A DNA stretch of 64,000 nt. Origin: Eucommia ulmoides (lineage: Eukaryota > Streptophyta > Magnoliopsida > Garryales > Eucommiaceae). Within the stretch, counting starts at the first letter, position 1, and each line of letters starts with the position of its first letter. The stretch lies in assembly GCA_016647705.1 (NCBI GenBank), contig CM028332.1, positions 29,455,300-29,519,299 of the forward strand, given 5' to 3'. A program made the translations under genes and the position numbers. Below the pieces are notes generated by a model, which made no database searches, was not told the origin of the DNA, and saw only the letters and a program-made list of their open reading frames with translations. Shown here in pieces: positions 11,181 to 23,322 of this stretch.

Positions 11181-12204
11181 CCTAATCTCCTTCTTTTTAA
11201 TGATGACAGTTAACTTTGATATTTTCTCAAAAATATAATATAACCACGATCCCCCTAAATCCGAGGATGGGTATTTAAAATCATTTAGGAAAAATAATGA
11301 AAACATAATTAAAGTATTTAACATAAGCTCCAAATAATAATTTTTCCTTTAATCAATGCAATACTTAGTCGAACAAATCCCTAAACTTCAAGTTCTCCTT
11401 AAATATCAACTTCTACCCCTTTGTCATCTCAAAAAGTGGGGACGGAGAATAAAAAATATCACTCTAGTCATACCAAAATCTTGAATGATTTTCACGAATT
11501 GATCTGTAGCTAGAGATTCGGGGAAAATATTAGCAAGCTAATCGGAGGTATCAACATATTCAATTGATACATTCCTTTTTTCAATTGAAGCATAACATAT
11601 TATTGTTCCACCTATAAAAACTTCTCCCCCTATATAATTAAAAACATTAATTCATGCTAGGCAGTACAAAAATTCATAACATCATATTTTCTCCCCCAAT
11701 AGTATTAGAATAAAAAATTTACATTCTATCAAAAAGTGGGGATCATGGAGAAAACAATTTTTTAAGATTAATATAATCATTTTCAGACAATTTCAAAGGA
11801 TCATCAAAACATTTCAATGAAATCATATAATTTTAAATTAGTCAACATGCTTTATTTCACGATATTAATTAATAACTCCCCTTTAAATATACTCAAACGC
11901 ATTTCAACAATAAATCCCAAAGACCTGAAGTATATTTCGATCGGGATGATTTATGAATATGCCGACAAATAATATCATACTTAGTACTGATTTTATCAAA
12001 CAACTCTTAATAACATGTGATACAAGAAATAAACATCACCTGACTCAGTTTTAATCAATAAACCAGTATTTTCTAACAATTAAATTCCATGTGGAACATA
12101 ATCAAGGCATGATATTCATAATGATGCGAATGAATTTCCATGAGTAAGATTTTTTAATGATAATTTCACATCACATAAATTTAACATATTTTCAAACATA
12201 GCAC
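11181..12204 (-). other. 3' internal region of the Sirevirus-like element with G-rich tracts
   Basis: There is no recognisable coding sequence; integrase, RT and RNase H are gone. The minus strand beside the 3' LTR reads AAAAAGAAGGAGATTAGG (about 11181-11198), a polypurine tract for plus-strand priming. Further purine or G-rich stretches, seen on the plus strand as CTCCCCC or CTTCTCCCCC near 11621-11632 and 11690-11697 and as AAAAAGTGGGGA near 11433-11442 and 11731-11741, recall the multiple polypurine tracts described in Sireviruses. The remainder is AT-rich. Confidence 0.5.
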
Positions 12205-12429
12205 TTATATGATAATCAAGCAATAATTCCAAGATAACAAAAGAACATGCAAAACAGCACAGGTCTTAAAAATTCTTACCAGCTTATTTAAACTGATTTT
12301 CTTACTCAAGGCATAGCCTCTAAAAATCACATGACTTTCGTCTTTAGGCATCAAAGACGTAAATTTTACTTTATCTTCTGTCACATGCAGAGAACAACCA
12401 CTTCCTAGGAATAATATGTCCTTACTCAT
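12205..12429 (-). pseudogene. Copia aspartic protease remnant
   Basis: The minus-strand frame holds FLGSGCSLHVTEDKVKFTSL, the copia protease active-site region. The usual D(S/T)G triad reads GSG, so the catalytic Asp is replaced by Gly. The normal family pattern continues with a KFTSL and KDES...VIFRG stretch and then decays. Pol is lost below 12205. The copy lies between the gag zinc knuckle (12880 onward) and the 3' LTR, as expected for copia order gag-PR. Confidence 0.75.
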
Positions 12430-12879
12430 AGATGTTTATTAGACTAACCTGCAAGGAGCACCTCAAAAAGTTCCAAGGTAGTACCCAATCTAAGTAAGTC
12501 TGATCTTGTTAGCCGAGACAATTTTAGGTTCTTTGGGAACCCAAACTTATCTACAGTTAGATACTTTTGGAAAATATTTTTTTACGGTCTGCCCCACAAT
12601 GTTACATTTAAAACATCTAACAAGATTTCTAGTTTCAAAAAAGAATTTACGAAATCTCTTTTATTTAAGATTTTTCTGAAACGCAATTTCAGCTTTATCA
12701 AAAATCTGTCTTGAACTCCCCAAAAATATTTTCAAATTATTTTCACCACCCGTGAACTTGAGAACAATGTAATGTAAATCCTAAATGTTGGATTTCAATT
12801 CATTATTTTCTTATTCGAATTTCATCACTTGCTTGTTGAATGTGTTAATTATACTTCGTAGGACATTAATTTGAGATAA
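12430..12879 (-). other. Degenerate gag-protease linker
   Basis: This stretch lies between the zinc knuckle and the protease remnant. Only short broken frames are visible, in keeping with the variable gag-pol linker of copia elements. Nothing else is seen. Confidence 0.4.
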
Positions 12880-14016
12880 CTAGTTTTTATAATCATGCGT
12901 TAGTTCTTGATAAATATCAAATGACTCATCAAAATCTAAAGGACAAGAACTAGAACATTTCATTACCTCATCTCTAGTGGCCATGAAAACAAGCATGGAC
13001 GAATCATCACTACTCAATTTTTCTATGCTACGCGACTCTGAGTCCTCTCGGGTGGCTTTCATTGATTTCTTCCTACTGTTCTCCACCTTTTTCTTTTCCT
13101 TTTTCTTTTTCTCATTTTCCTTCTTGGGCTCGGAACAGTTAGATTGAAAATGACCTATTTTGTTACAATTGAAGCATTTAATATTATTCATGTTGAAGTT
13201 CTTCTTTCAACAGAACGTTTGTTGGGTCATTTTTCTAAAAACTTTCATGAGCAGCACCATATCATTTTCTTGCTTACTGTCAAGACTGATGTCATCACTA
13301 ACATATCTTTCCTTATTCTTTTAAACTTTCAATGCCAATGACTACTTTTTGATATTTCATGTGTTAACCTCGTATCCTTATATAGCTGTCTCATGGGTCA
13401 TTACGTTGCCAATAAGTTCATCAATGGTATATATTGTGAGATCTTTAACTTCCTCGATTGCAGTTAATTTTGAGTCCCAGACTTTCGTCAACGATCTCAG
13501 AATTTTTTGTACTTTGTCCTCAACAGAATAAAGCTTGCCAAGTTAACCAAGGTTGTTGCAAATAATTTTGAATCTCATGTACATTTTCGGAATTGATTCT
13601 GTATCACCCATTTTGAATAGCCCGAATTGACGAACTAAGACATCAATTTTAGATTGTTTTACCTAATTTATCCCTTCGTGTGTGATTTGCAATGTGTCCC
13701 ACATCTCTTTTGTCTATCCACAACCTAAAACCCTGCTATATTCATTTGCATCTAAAGAACAAAAGAAAAAGTTAATAGCTTGAGAATTGATAGATAATTT
13801 TTGTTTATCCGAGAGAATCAACTATTCATTCTTCTTAATAACTCCATGCTCCATAGGAATAAATGAACCATTCTCAATGGCCAACCATACATCATAATTA
13901 GTGGCTTGAAGAAAAGCGATCATTTTGGCCTTCCAAAATGAATTATTATCACCTATAAACAAAGGTGGACGGTACATAGACTGCCCCACACCTAGAGTGC
14001 CTATGGGGTGTGCCAT
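12880..14016 (-). pseudogene. Copia gag (UBN2-type) with CCHC zinc knuckle, decayed
   Basis: The gag reads from 14016 toward lower coordinates. The N-terminal segment contains RPPLFIGDNNSFWKAKM and a YDVWLAIENG stretch, typical of plant copia gag. The middle part (13810-13200) carries several stops but keeps recognisable pieces such as ANEYSRVLGCG, KEMWDTLQITHEG and YTIDELIGN. The C-terminal part (13191-12880) has a zinc knuckle CFNCNKIGHFQSNC (CX2CX4HX4C), followed by a Lys/Glu-rich region and a Ser/Asp-rich tail. Gag would form the virus-like particle, with the knuckle binding RNA. At least six stops separate the N-terminal piece from the knuckle, so the gene is dead. The start ATG lies about 45 bases below the primer site. 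Confidence 0.85.
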
Positions 14017-14060
14017 GTGATCTTTCTTAGTTTGGATATTAGATCAAACGAGCTATACCA

Positions 14061-14072
14061 GTTCTGATACCA
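14061..14072 (-). other. tRNA-iMet primer-binding site
   Basis: The minus-strand sequence TGGTATCAGAAC lies just inside the 5' LTR end at 14075, separated by two bases. It matches the TGGTATCAGAGC primer site complementary to initiator Met-tRNA, except near its 3' end. It fixes the element orientation as minus. Confidence 0.85.
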
Positions 14073-14074
14073 AT

Positions 14075-16549
14075 TGTTGGCTCAAAGAGCTACCCAAGAA
14101 GGAGTGAATTGGGTAGTAATAGAAGTTAAACAATTAAACTCTTAAATACAAATAATCAATTTTCCTAAGTTAATTCTTATCTTATTAAACAGTAAAAATG
14201 TGTTTAATTTTAAATGCACACGTAAAGAAAATATAACGAAATAATCACAACGACATTTCCTGATTCGGTAAGCTACTCTTACCTACATCTAGTCTCTTGT
14301 ACTCCACGGAGATTTGCAATCCACTAAACCCTTTATTCCTTTCCCAGCTAATTATAATCTCGATTCTTTTCATAGGCTCATAACCAACCTTAACAATTAT
14401 CCTTTTCACAAGCTCAGGAAGAATCCTATCTTTTCACCAGACTCAAGGTTAACCTAATTCTAATGCATGAAAAATCAAAATCTAATCCTTTTAACAGGCT
14501 AAATATCAAACATACTACTCCCTCATACTTTTACACTTATCTTTTTCTCAGGTTAAAGAAGAACTTTTACAATCACTCTTTAATTCAATTACAGGAAGAA
14601 TCAAAACCAATTTTTTTCAAAAAAAAAAATAACCTAATTTTTTTTATTGGACAAAGTGAGACAAATAAGATATGATTTAAATAATAAAGTGGGTAGCAAA
14701 ATTAAGCAAGTAATTAGATAATCAACCAAAAATCGTTTAAAAGATTTTCAGGACTTTAAGTTCAAAATGATTTTCTAAACAATCCTAAACCAAGTAATCA
14801 ATATATATATATATATATATGTATGTATATTTGAAAGAAAATAAAAAAGATTTAGAAATATTCTCACCGAGAAATATCGAATATATATATGTATATTTGA
14901 AAGAAAATAAAAAAGATTTAGAAATATTCTCACCGAGAAATATCGAATACAAGAATGATTTCACAATTAGAACTCAGACCGGTGATGCCAACAACAAGCG
15001 CTTTAGATTAAGAACTTTGAAAATAATCTCTTGTGGAAATGTGAATAATATTTTCAGTCTTAGAAAACTCAAAGATAATGTTCTTTATATTTTAAATTCA
15101 ATCCCGCAGATCTCTTTAAATAGACCAAAAACTAGAACTCTAATGGCTAGTTTTCAAATGTTAAGTCAATAAAAGACATATATAGACCCCATATATCATA
15201 TAATTTGTAACGGTTATTTTTTACCAATAATATAACTTTTAAATCTCTCAATTGAGTCCCAAAAATAATTTGATCTTAGTTAATGAAAGTATAAAAAAAA
15301 ATATGTTTAAGTATATGAACTAAATAATAACGTCAAATAAAATTTCAAAAATATCTCCCAGATCTTTCACCCCCAATATTCTCTATCAAGATAGCAATAT
15401 TTAAAATCAAAATTCAAAGGTTTAATTATAGGAATTTTAAAGTTATCTTATAATGGCTACTTTTTAAATACTATGTCCTTAAATGACACTCCAAGACCCT
15501 ATATATCATATATATTCAAAATATATTTTTTTCATTTAAAAATATTTTTGGAAAATTTTAGTTTGGCCTTTAAGACATTTTTAAATTGTAATCCATCAAA
15601 ATAGGAAGTATTAAATCACTTTAATTAAAAGAATATTTAATTAAATTAACCAAATAGTTAGGAATCTTTAAAAACCTTATTCATACCAAAATAATTCAAA
15701 TTCCAATAAAATATCCCTAAAATCCTTAAAAAAATAGATATAAATTAACCAGTCAAGTTCTCAGTTTGACCACATAGGTCGACCAGAATCACGCCATCGG
15801 TTTATCGATCCTCTTTGCATTAGGCATCAGACCAACATACTGGTTTGTTCGGTTAACCGACCCACTTTAGTCAGTTGACCGATTGGACCAAAGAGTTCTA
15901 TCCTTAATCTATTTCCAGCCACTATTCAAGTCGATTGACCAACCATTCCCTATCTGTTGACTGAGTAAACCCGAGAACTTCTCGCATTCAATATTTGGCT
16001 ACTACTCCCCTCGGTTGATCGACCCTTCTTCGTTGGTTAACCGAATGCTCCAGAGAGTTTCCCATTCCATTTTCAAAATACACTATTTTGGTTAGTCAAC
16101 CGACCCCTTTTTCTAGTTGACCAAATTCCCAACCGAAAGCTTTTCAATTTATACATTAAAATACATTTTTTATTTAGTTCATTAACCAAAATCATTTCAC
16201 ATAATTAACATATAATAAAAGACACTTCAAGATCTCAAACTTATCGTTTCTCACTAACACACATAAAATTAATTCATTTTAAGTATCATGCGTTATCCTA
16301 ATTCGGGTTGCATTAAGAGTATGTAGGTAAAGAATTGTTTTCACCTAATTGTCTTTAATGCCTTTAAAACACTTCACATCTTCATCATTTCCAACTTTTG
16401 CCAGTTATATTTTCTTCGATTATTCCTCTTTAATGATTTCTCTTCTTAAAAACTTTACATGGAACTATACATCTTAAAACACTTAGTAAAAATATAAGTC
16501 TCATAAAAATATCAACGTTTAATTGTTCATCAAAATATTGGATTCAACA
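14075..16549 (-). repeat. 5' LTR of the Sirevirus-like element
   Basis: 2475 bp, TGTTGGCTCAAAGAGC...GATTCAACA in plus-strand reading, with intact TG...CA ends. It matches the 3' LTR at 8613-11180. It contains a perfect 66-bp duplication starting near 14825 and 14891 that the other LTR lacks. The W-box cluster at 15760-16130 is present but more mutated than in the other LTR, with TTAACCGACC and TTGACCAACC variants. Confidence 0.9.
14820..14950. repeat. 66-bp tandem duplication inside the 5' LTR
   Basis: The segment GTATATTTGAAAGAAAATAA...ATATCGAA occurs at 14825 and again at 14891 with no visible differences. It follows a (TA)n tract, suggesting replication slippage. The 3' LTR has a single copy at about 9570-9630, so the duplication arose after insertion or during the last reverse transcription. 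Confidence 0.85.
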
Positions 16550-16554
16550 ATATT

Positions 16555-17147
16555 GCTTCACGAAAATAAAACAAAGAGGGCAAAAAAATTATCTTTACAA
16601 TTGAACTGCAAGAAAGACTCTTTTAATGTTTAGAGAGAGAGAAAGAAAATAGGATAAGAGATCAAAAGATTTAGAACCCATGTGTGTGTATATATATATG
16701 ATTGTGGGTTTTATCATTTCATTTTATTTCATTTTTTTTTAATGATATGCACGTGTGTTGTGTATATATACACAACACACAAATCATCATCACCATTTCT
16801 ATGGTCGTGAATTTTGGCAAGGACACTTGTGTCCCTGTCATCAATTTTTATATATATATTTATATATTATCTATTTACACCAACTACCCACTAAAATAAA
16901 GAAAATAGTAATTATATCTCAAAATTCATAAAATTATATTTTAAATAACACAATAGTCCCAAAAACTTTTAAAAATTATTTTAAAATTAATATATTAATC
17001 CTCAAAGCTTTTAAAACCAAATTTTTAAATACCAAAGTAATGCCTAAAAATTTAAAGTAAAACTTATATAACACAATAGACCCTATTATTTTCTTAATGT
17101 TTTAAAATGCAATTCAAAATATGCACATGCAAAAGTCGTGTCTTAGA
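16555..17147 (-). repeat. Tekay LTR A, right part
   Basis: This continues LTR A after the copia insertion (GCTTCACGAAAATAAAAC) and matches 23325-23970 and 33615-34184. It contains the perfect palindrome TTGTGTATATATACACAA at about 16759-16776, also a candidate TATA region of the LTR promoter on the minus strand. A near-palindrome, AGGACACTTGTGTCCCT, lies near 16819. It ends at 17147 at the U3 boundary next to the polypurine tract. Confidence 0.85.
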
Positions 17148-17169
17148 ATCCTTTCCCCCTAAGAGAAAT

Positions 17170-20092
17170 TTTGCCCAGAAATTTAGTTATCTTAAATGAA
17201 TAGATGTGGATATTTACTCCTCATTTCATATTCTCTTTCCCATATTGTTTCTTCTACTATGTGACTGCGCTATAGCACTTTCACCAACGGAATCATTTTC
17301 TTTCTCAATACTAGACTTTTACGATTTAGAATCTGTATTGGCTCTTCAATGTATGACAATTTTTCTTTCAATTCAATTGGCTAAGAAGTCAAAACGTACG
17401 TAGGGTCTGACACATATTTTTTGAGCATCAAAACGTGAAAAATATCGTGTAATCTAGACAATTCTAGCAGTAGGGCTAGTCAATATATCGTTGTAATGAC
17501 CCTTTCTAGAATCTCGTACAGTCTAATGTACCTTGGACTTAGTTTTCCCTTCTTCCCAAATCTCATTATACCTTTCCACGAAGATATATGTAAAAATTCG
17601 TAATCACACACCTCAAACTTCAACTCACGTCTTCGCTTATTGGCATAACTCTTTTGTAGACTTTGGGTAGTCTTCAGTCTTTCCTGAATCACTTTTACTT
17701 TTACCGTTGTCATTTGAGTTATGTTAGGTCTCATTAATTTTTGTTCCCTAACTTCAGCCTAACAGACTAGAGTTCTATATCTTCTTCCATACAACGCTTC
17801 ATAAGGTGTTATTTCATTTGTTGAATGATAGTTATTGTTATAAGAAAACTCCATCAATGTCAAATGATCATCTCAGCTACTAGGAAATTCTGGTACTCAA
17901 CCCCTCAACATATCCTCAAGTGTCTGAATTGTATGCTCTGATTGACCGTTTGTTTGAGGGTAAAAAGCTATACTGAATCTTCATTTGGTACCCTGAGCAG
18001 TCTGAAGACTCTACCAGAATTTTGACGTAAATCCCAGATCTCTATCCGAAACTATGGAAATCAGCGCCCCATACAATCGGACAATCTTGTCAATATACAA
18101 TTTTGCATACATGTCCATGGAGTATGTGATTTTTACAGTCAGAAAAGGAGTAAACTTTTTAAATCTATCAATAATCATCCAAATTGAATTATGTCCCTTT
18201 TGAGTATGGGACAATTCCAAAACAAAATTCATCGTAATATATTCCCACTTCCATTATAGAATAGGCAAAGGCTGCAACAACCCTCTTGGACGTTAGTGCT
18301 CGATTTTGACTTGTTCAAAGATAAGAAACCTAGCAACAAATTCTATAATTTCGCATTTCTTCCATTCCACCACTATGGTTCTCGTAAATCCCAATACATT
18401 TTGATGCTTCCTAGATACAATAAATACATTGAGTTGTGCATTTATTCGAAGATATTTTTCTTTCGATGACATTATTAGGCACACAAAATCTTTTCCCAAA
18501 CATCAAGATTTCATAATTATATGAAACACGATAGTCGGTTCTCTTACATTTTTTCATTTCATCCCTGATCTTTCCCAATTGGGCATTTGACTTACGCGCT
18601 TCTATAATGCAGTCAATTAACATTAGTCTTAAGGTTAAAGTCACAAATGACAATGTTGTCTGACCCACTACTAATTGTACTCACAGGGATTTCAGTTCGA
18701 CAAATACATTAGTATGAACGACTTAATGCATCTACTGCAACATTGACCTTTCCAAGGTGATAATGGATACTACAATCATAATATCTGATCAATTCCATCC
18801 AACGCCTCTTTCTCAAATTTAGTTCTTTTTTAGTAAACAAATATTTTAAACTCTGGTGATCGGTGTATATCTCGCAGATCTCACCATAAAGATAATGTCT
18901 TTAGAGTTTCAAGATATACACAATCCCTGCAAGCTCTAAATCATGCATCAGGTAGTTAAACTTATGTTGTTCTAATTACCAAGAGGCATATCCAATCACA
19001 TGGCCATATTGCATCAATACATAACCTAGGCTTCGGTGATAAGCGTCACCGTATATCAGAAAACCACTACCTTATATCGAGAGAGAAAGTATTGGTCCTG
19101 ATATCAATTTGTTCTTCAGCTCACGGAAACTTTGTTCACATTTGTCAGTCCATTAAAATTTAGCTTCCTTGCGGGCTAACATGGCAGCTATAATTGAAAA
19201 TCCATGTAAAAATCGAAGGTAATAACCTGTCAATCCTATGAATTTTCGAACTTTTGTCACACTTTTTGGCCTTTCCCATCGAACAAAGGCTTCGAATTTC
19301 TTTAGGTCAACTTTTATACCATTACCCGAGATAACATGCCCCAAATATATGACTCTATCAAGCCAAAATTCACAATTACTAAACTTTGGATACAATTATT
19401 TCTCTCTCAAAATCTGTGGCACAATTTTGAGAAGCTTTGTATGTTTTTCTCTATTTTAGGAGTAAATTAGTATATCATCAATGAATATTATCATAAATTG
19501 ATCTAAATAAGGCTGGAAGACCCAATTCGTCAGATGCATAAATGAAGTGGGAGCATTCGTTAACCCAAATGGCATAACTAAAAATTTGTAATGTCCATAC
19601 CTTATACAAAACGCCTTCGTTAATACATCACTGCTTCGGATTTTCAGTTGGTGATATCCTAATCGAAAATCTATTTTGGAAATGCCCTATACTTCTGCAA
19701 CTAATCGAACAAATCATTAATTCTATAATTCTAGGCAATGAGTATTTATTACGAATCGTCATCTTATTCAGTTGTTGATAATCGATGCACATCCTCAGAG
19801 TACCATCCTTCATTTTTACAAACAACACTGGAGCTCCCCACAGAGAAATAGTGGGTTTGATAAACTCACAGTCTAACAAATCTTAAAACTAAATCTTCAG
19901 TTCTTCCAGCTAGGTAGGTACCATACGATAGGGTGGAATTGATGTAGGAGACGTACTGGGAAGTAATTCAATAGTGAACTTAATTTCTCTATCCACTGGA
20001 AACCCTGGAAATTCTTTTGGAAATATATCAGGATAATCCCCGATCACAAGGATATCTGCCAATTGTATCTCATTTTGACTAATGTCAAGCAC
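17170..20092 (-). pseudogene. Tekay/Del pol: RT, RNase H, integrase, chromodomain-like tail
   Basis: The RT region starts near 20092 with a DYPDIFPKEFPGFPVDREI stretch. The palm continues at 19879-19730 ([19 protein letters not shown]), with FIDDILIYS, the catalytic Asp pair, at about 19460-19490. YLGHVIS and VRKFIGLTGYYLRF lie at 19395-19153. RNase H follows at about 19150-18760. The integrase zinc region is at 18668-18293 and the core at 18232-18011, with an IVSDRDLGFTSKFW catalytic segment. The C-terminal GPY-like region LSPRYIRLYEILERV is at 17734-17480, and the EEATWERE tail ends near 17190. RT motif residues survive, but at least a dozen frame breaks prevent expression. Pol copies the RNA and integrates the cDNA, and the tail directs chromatin targeting in this lineage. 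Confidence 0.9.
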
Positions 20093-20690
20093 TTGCTTTA
20101 GATATCCCAGACATCTTTTTTTTTAATAATTTTCTGGCTTCTAGGACAGAAATCCAGGTGACAGTGGTAGTGATTCTATCCCCAAAAAACACAAATTATG
20201 ACTTGCCTTGGACTCGAAAAATAACTTTCTTTTTAAAATAATCAACTGTGGCAAAATAACCCGATAGCCAACTCAGTATTTTATCAAAATCATGAATACT
20301 CAGGGGTAATAGATCTGTTGAATCAACCACAGTAGGTCAAAATAATAATACCATATGACGAGGAGTAGGGACTCTTTATAGATGCATCATGAATATCGTA
20401 GAAATAAATAAATAAGTGGAACTTGGATCAATAAGTGCACGTGTATCTCTATCACATAACGACATAATATCGGTAGCCACATCTGAGGCAGCCTGAGCAT
20501 CTTATTGGGTAGTAGCAACTATGCCCCCTTGAGTTAGATGTGTACCATCTAATCCTATAACTCGCCCCTAAACACTGCTAGGGTCAACAATGCCTACACT
20601 ACTCACAGAAGGTATAGGTATAGGTATGGCAGTAGGTTTTAAACAATATAGGGGATGTGTGTCACGATTTATGACAACAAAAATATATTG
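20093..20690 (-). pseudogene. Tekay/Del protease region, degenerate
   Basis: Between the CCHC knuckle (about 20735-20790) and RT, short minus-strand frames hold scattered remnants of the aspartic protease region, such as a stretch encoding DTRALIDPSS-like sequence near 20410-20450. Stops are frequent. The corresponding sequence is missing from internal region 2, where a deletion of about 740 bases joins gag directly to RT near 26958. Confidence 0.5.
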
Positions 20691-21640
20691 GGCCCGCCAT
20701 AGGAAAATTACTAATAAAGTGATCCGGTGATCCACATTAATAGCACACGGCTATCCCGGTTCGACTAGACGTTTGTCCCTTACCTTTCCCTTGTTAGCCT
20801 GAACTTTGTCCAGATATATTCTGTCTTCGCTCGGAATATGATTGTCATTGGACTAGGCACTTAGTCGACTGGTCGACTATCTGAGATCGAGAAAATTGAG
20901 ATCAAGGGCCAAATCCCCAAAAAGTGCCATCTTGGTATTTGCTAGACGAATCAAATTTGCTCTTCTTATATTGTTAACGATTCTGGGTAGCTTCCTGCAC
21001 GTATTGTTCGATTCATTTCGCCGTGTTCACAAATTCAGCATAACTTTTGATTGGCCGGCTAGTCAACCTTGAATGTATTTGCAAATCTAGTCCTTTTTGG
21101 AATCTTCTACATCACAATTCCTTGATCTTTACCAATTTAGGGAAAAATCTAGAGAAAGCATCGAATTTAATTTTATATTACAGAACTGACATATTCATTT
21201 GCCTCGGTAGTATAAATTCTTTTTCCATCTCGAACTAGTAGGATTTAGGGAAATATATTTCCTTAAATGCTGTAAAAAGTTGATCCCATGTGATCTCCTA
21301 GTTGGGAATTGAAATTAAGTGCATTATTTTCTCCCACAAATGTTCGACTTTCCCCTTTAGTTAGAAGGTGGCGAGAGGAACTCGACTGTCGTCAGTAATG
21401 CCAATCATCTCGAATGCGTGCCCTATATTCTTCAACCAATTCTCAGCATCAGCCGGACCCACAGTTTTTATAAAAGTTGGAGGGTCCAACTCCTTAAATC
21501 TTGTCAAGAGTACAGTCTGAGGATTGGTTATTTCGGTTTGGACCCTCCGGCATTCTATCGTCTTTGTCGGCTACTCTGTCAGTTGCGCAACAACTTGTAA
21601 TATTCGTTCGACAGCATCCAATCTTTTTCGCGCCCTACCC
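20691..21640 (-). pseudogene. Tekay/Del gag with CCHC zinc knuckle
   Basis: The minus-strand reading from about 21600 shows the plant gypsy gag pattern PPTF...GPADAENWLKNIGHAFEMIG. It continues with a KFDAFSRFFPKLVKIKELR-type capsid segment (21180-21110) and a basic linker. The zinc knuckle CYxCGSPDHFISNFP follows at about 20735-20790, where the codon after the first Cys-Tyr is TAG and the final Cys is changed. Gag forms the particle and packages RNA. Stops in the capsid and knuckle make it a pseudogene. Internal region 2 has a matching N-terminal piece at 27470-27670. Confidence 0.8.
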
Positions 21641-21895
21641 TTTTTTGGGGGGGGTTCAGAATTCCCACTACTTTATTTCCACATTCCATATTCAATATCT
21701 GAAATGAAGTTTAATAAATAAAATGCTAATAATGTAGTAAATAGTGCATAATGTAAATGTACTATTTAATCAAGTAAAAATAACTGCAACTCATGTGCTG
21801 AATTAACCTATCAACACTCTATCTTACGGTCCACAACTGACAAAACAGCCTGATAATTCTATAGAACCTATAACCTAGGATCTGATACCAAAAAT

Positions 21896-23286
21896 TGTCA
21901 CACCCCATCTTGGGCCCCATGCCTAAGGTTAGGCGTGACCTTGACTCGATGTTACTCAACCAGAAACAAACGAATATGTACCATTTTATAAAAATGATTT
22001 TTTTTTCTTTTTCTAATATTTATATAACCCAAAATTCACCAATTACACATATCCACTATTCCATGACAAAACTACAAAAGTCCAATCTTTCAGTACTAAC
22101 ACCTATATTGATTGCCACAAAAGCAAAACCATACCCTAACTCTATTTAATGCTAGTAGTGGACCCGTCTCTACATGGAATACATGAGACAAAATATTTTA
22201 TCTGTGTAATATCTTTATAATATAAAAATAATTTATAGATAAAATACATTTAACAAAATCCATGTTTCGAAACAGAATATAACCACAATAATACTTTCTA
22301 GAATAAAACATGACCATATACTGAGCAGTGTCAAATCCACAATATTGTCAAGATATAGAAATTGAATATAAATCAACCAATCAAGTCACTTTTACCTAAT
22401 AAAATACTAGAAACATACTTCCCTACTAATCTTAGGATCGTTTTACCTTATGATTGGGAGTTATAACAGTATCGTAACCTATACAACTGTGTGATCTAAG
22501 GTTATCATCAGTGTCAGAGCCATTCAATATCTCTAATGGTAGGAGCCAACACGTTGTATAAATCACCATATCATTATGATAATCATCATCATCAATAGCA
22601 ATAACAATATATATCTATCACCTGCAAGACTTTCCCTTCAGTCAGATCACAACACAACGTCCTATAGGACAATACCCTCTTGTTAGGACTACCAACATCT
22701 CGCAGGACATATCCTCCTGTCGGGATCATAATATGACATAGTAGTACAATAATAAAAATCACTTCTCACATTTCACCATCTACTTTATCTATTTAACATT
22801 ATAAAACAATTCATTTTAATAAATCTTTTTTTTTCACAATTTAGTACGGAAATATAATTTGACAGTTTATATAGAAAACAATACATTCACCTAAAAAATT
22901 ATGCTGCTATTAGACTATTGTCGAAATACTATTATAGTTATCGTCGTTTGAGAACCTAACAATGATATGGCCTAAACTAAGAATTTATTTAAATATATCT
23001 AATATGCAATGTGTGACACTAAAATATATTTTTTTCCATTTCCAAGTTTTTGTAATTATATAAATTTTATTAAAATTAAACGTTCTATTTTCTTAACCCA
23101 ATATTAATTTTATAACTAAAATATTATAGTTATATTTATAAAATTAATCAATTAATAATTTAGTTATAGAGAAAAATATCAACTAACTATTAATAATATT
23201 ACTAGCCAACGAAATAAAAAATTTAATTTTTAATTTAAATTATATTTTTTGCAATTTAAATATTTTTATTTATCAATATAAATCTA

Positions 23287-23322
<36 letters not shown>

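Larger units (their letters stand above)
8613..16549 (-). mobile_element. Sirevirus-like Ty1/copia element, internally deleted
   Basis: A 7.9-kb insertion in Tekay LTR A, bounded by the 5-bp duplication ATATT (8608-8612 and 16550-16554). It has two long LTRs (8613-11180 and 14075-16549), an initiator-Met primer site (14061-14072), a decayed gag with a CCHC knuckle, a protease remnant, and purine tracts before the 3' LTR. The long LTRs, the UBN2-type gag and repeated G-rich tracts of the type AAGTGGGGA in the 3' internal region (near 11437 and 11733) point to the Sirevirus lineage. Integrase, RT and RNase H are missing, so the element is non-autonomous now. Confidence 0.85.
17148..21895 (-). 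mobile_element. Tekay/Del chromovirus internal region 1
   Basis: Internal region between LTR A and LTR B, 4.7 kb. On the minus strand it starts with a primer-like site TGGTATCAGATCC (about 21878-21890) next to LTR B. It then carries gag with a CCHC knuckle, protease remnants, RT, RNase H, integrase and a chromodomain-like tail, and ends in a purine tract (TTAGGGGGAAAGGAT) beside LTR A. The C-terminal EEATWEREYEMRSKYPHLF motif is the signature of Tekay/Del chromoviruses. Multiple frameshifts and stops show that it is inactive. Confidence 0.9.
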
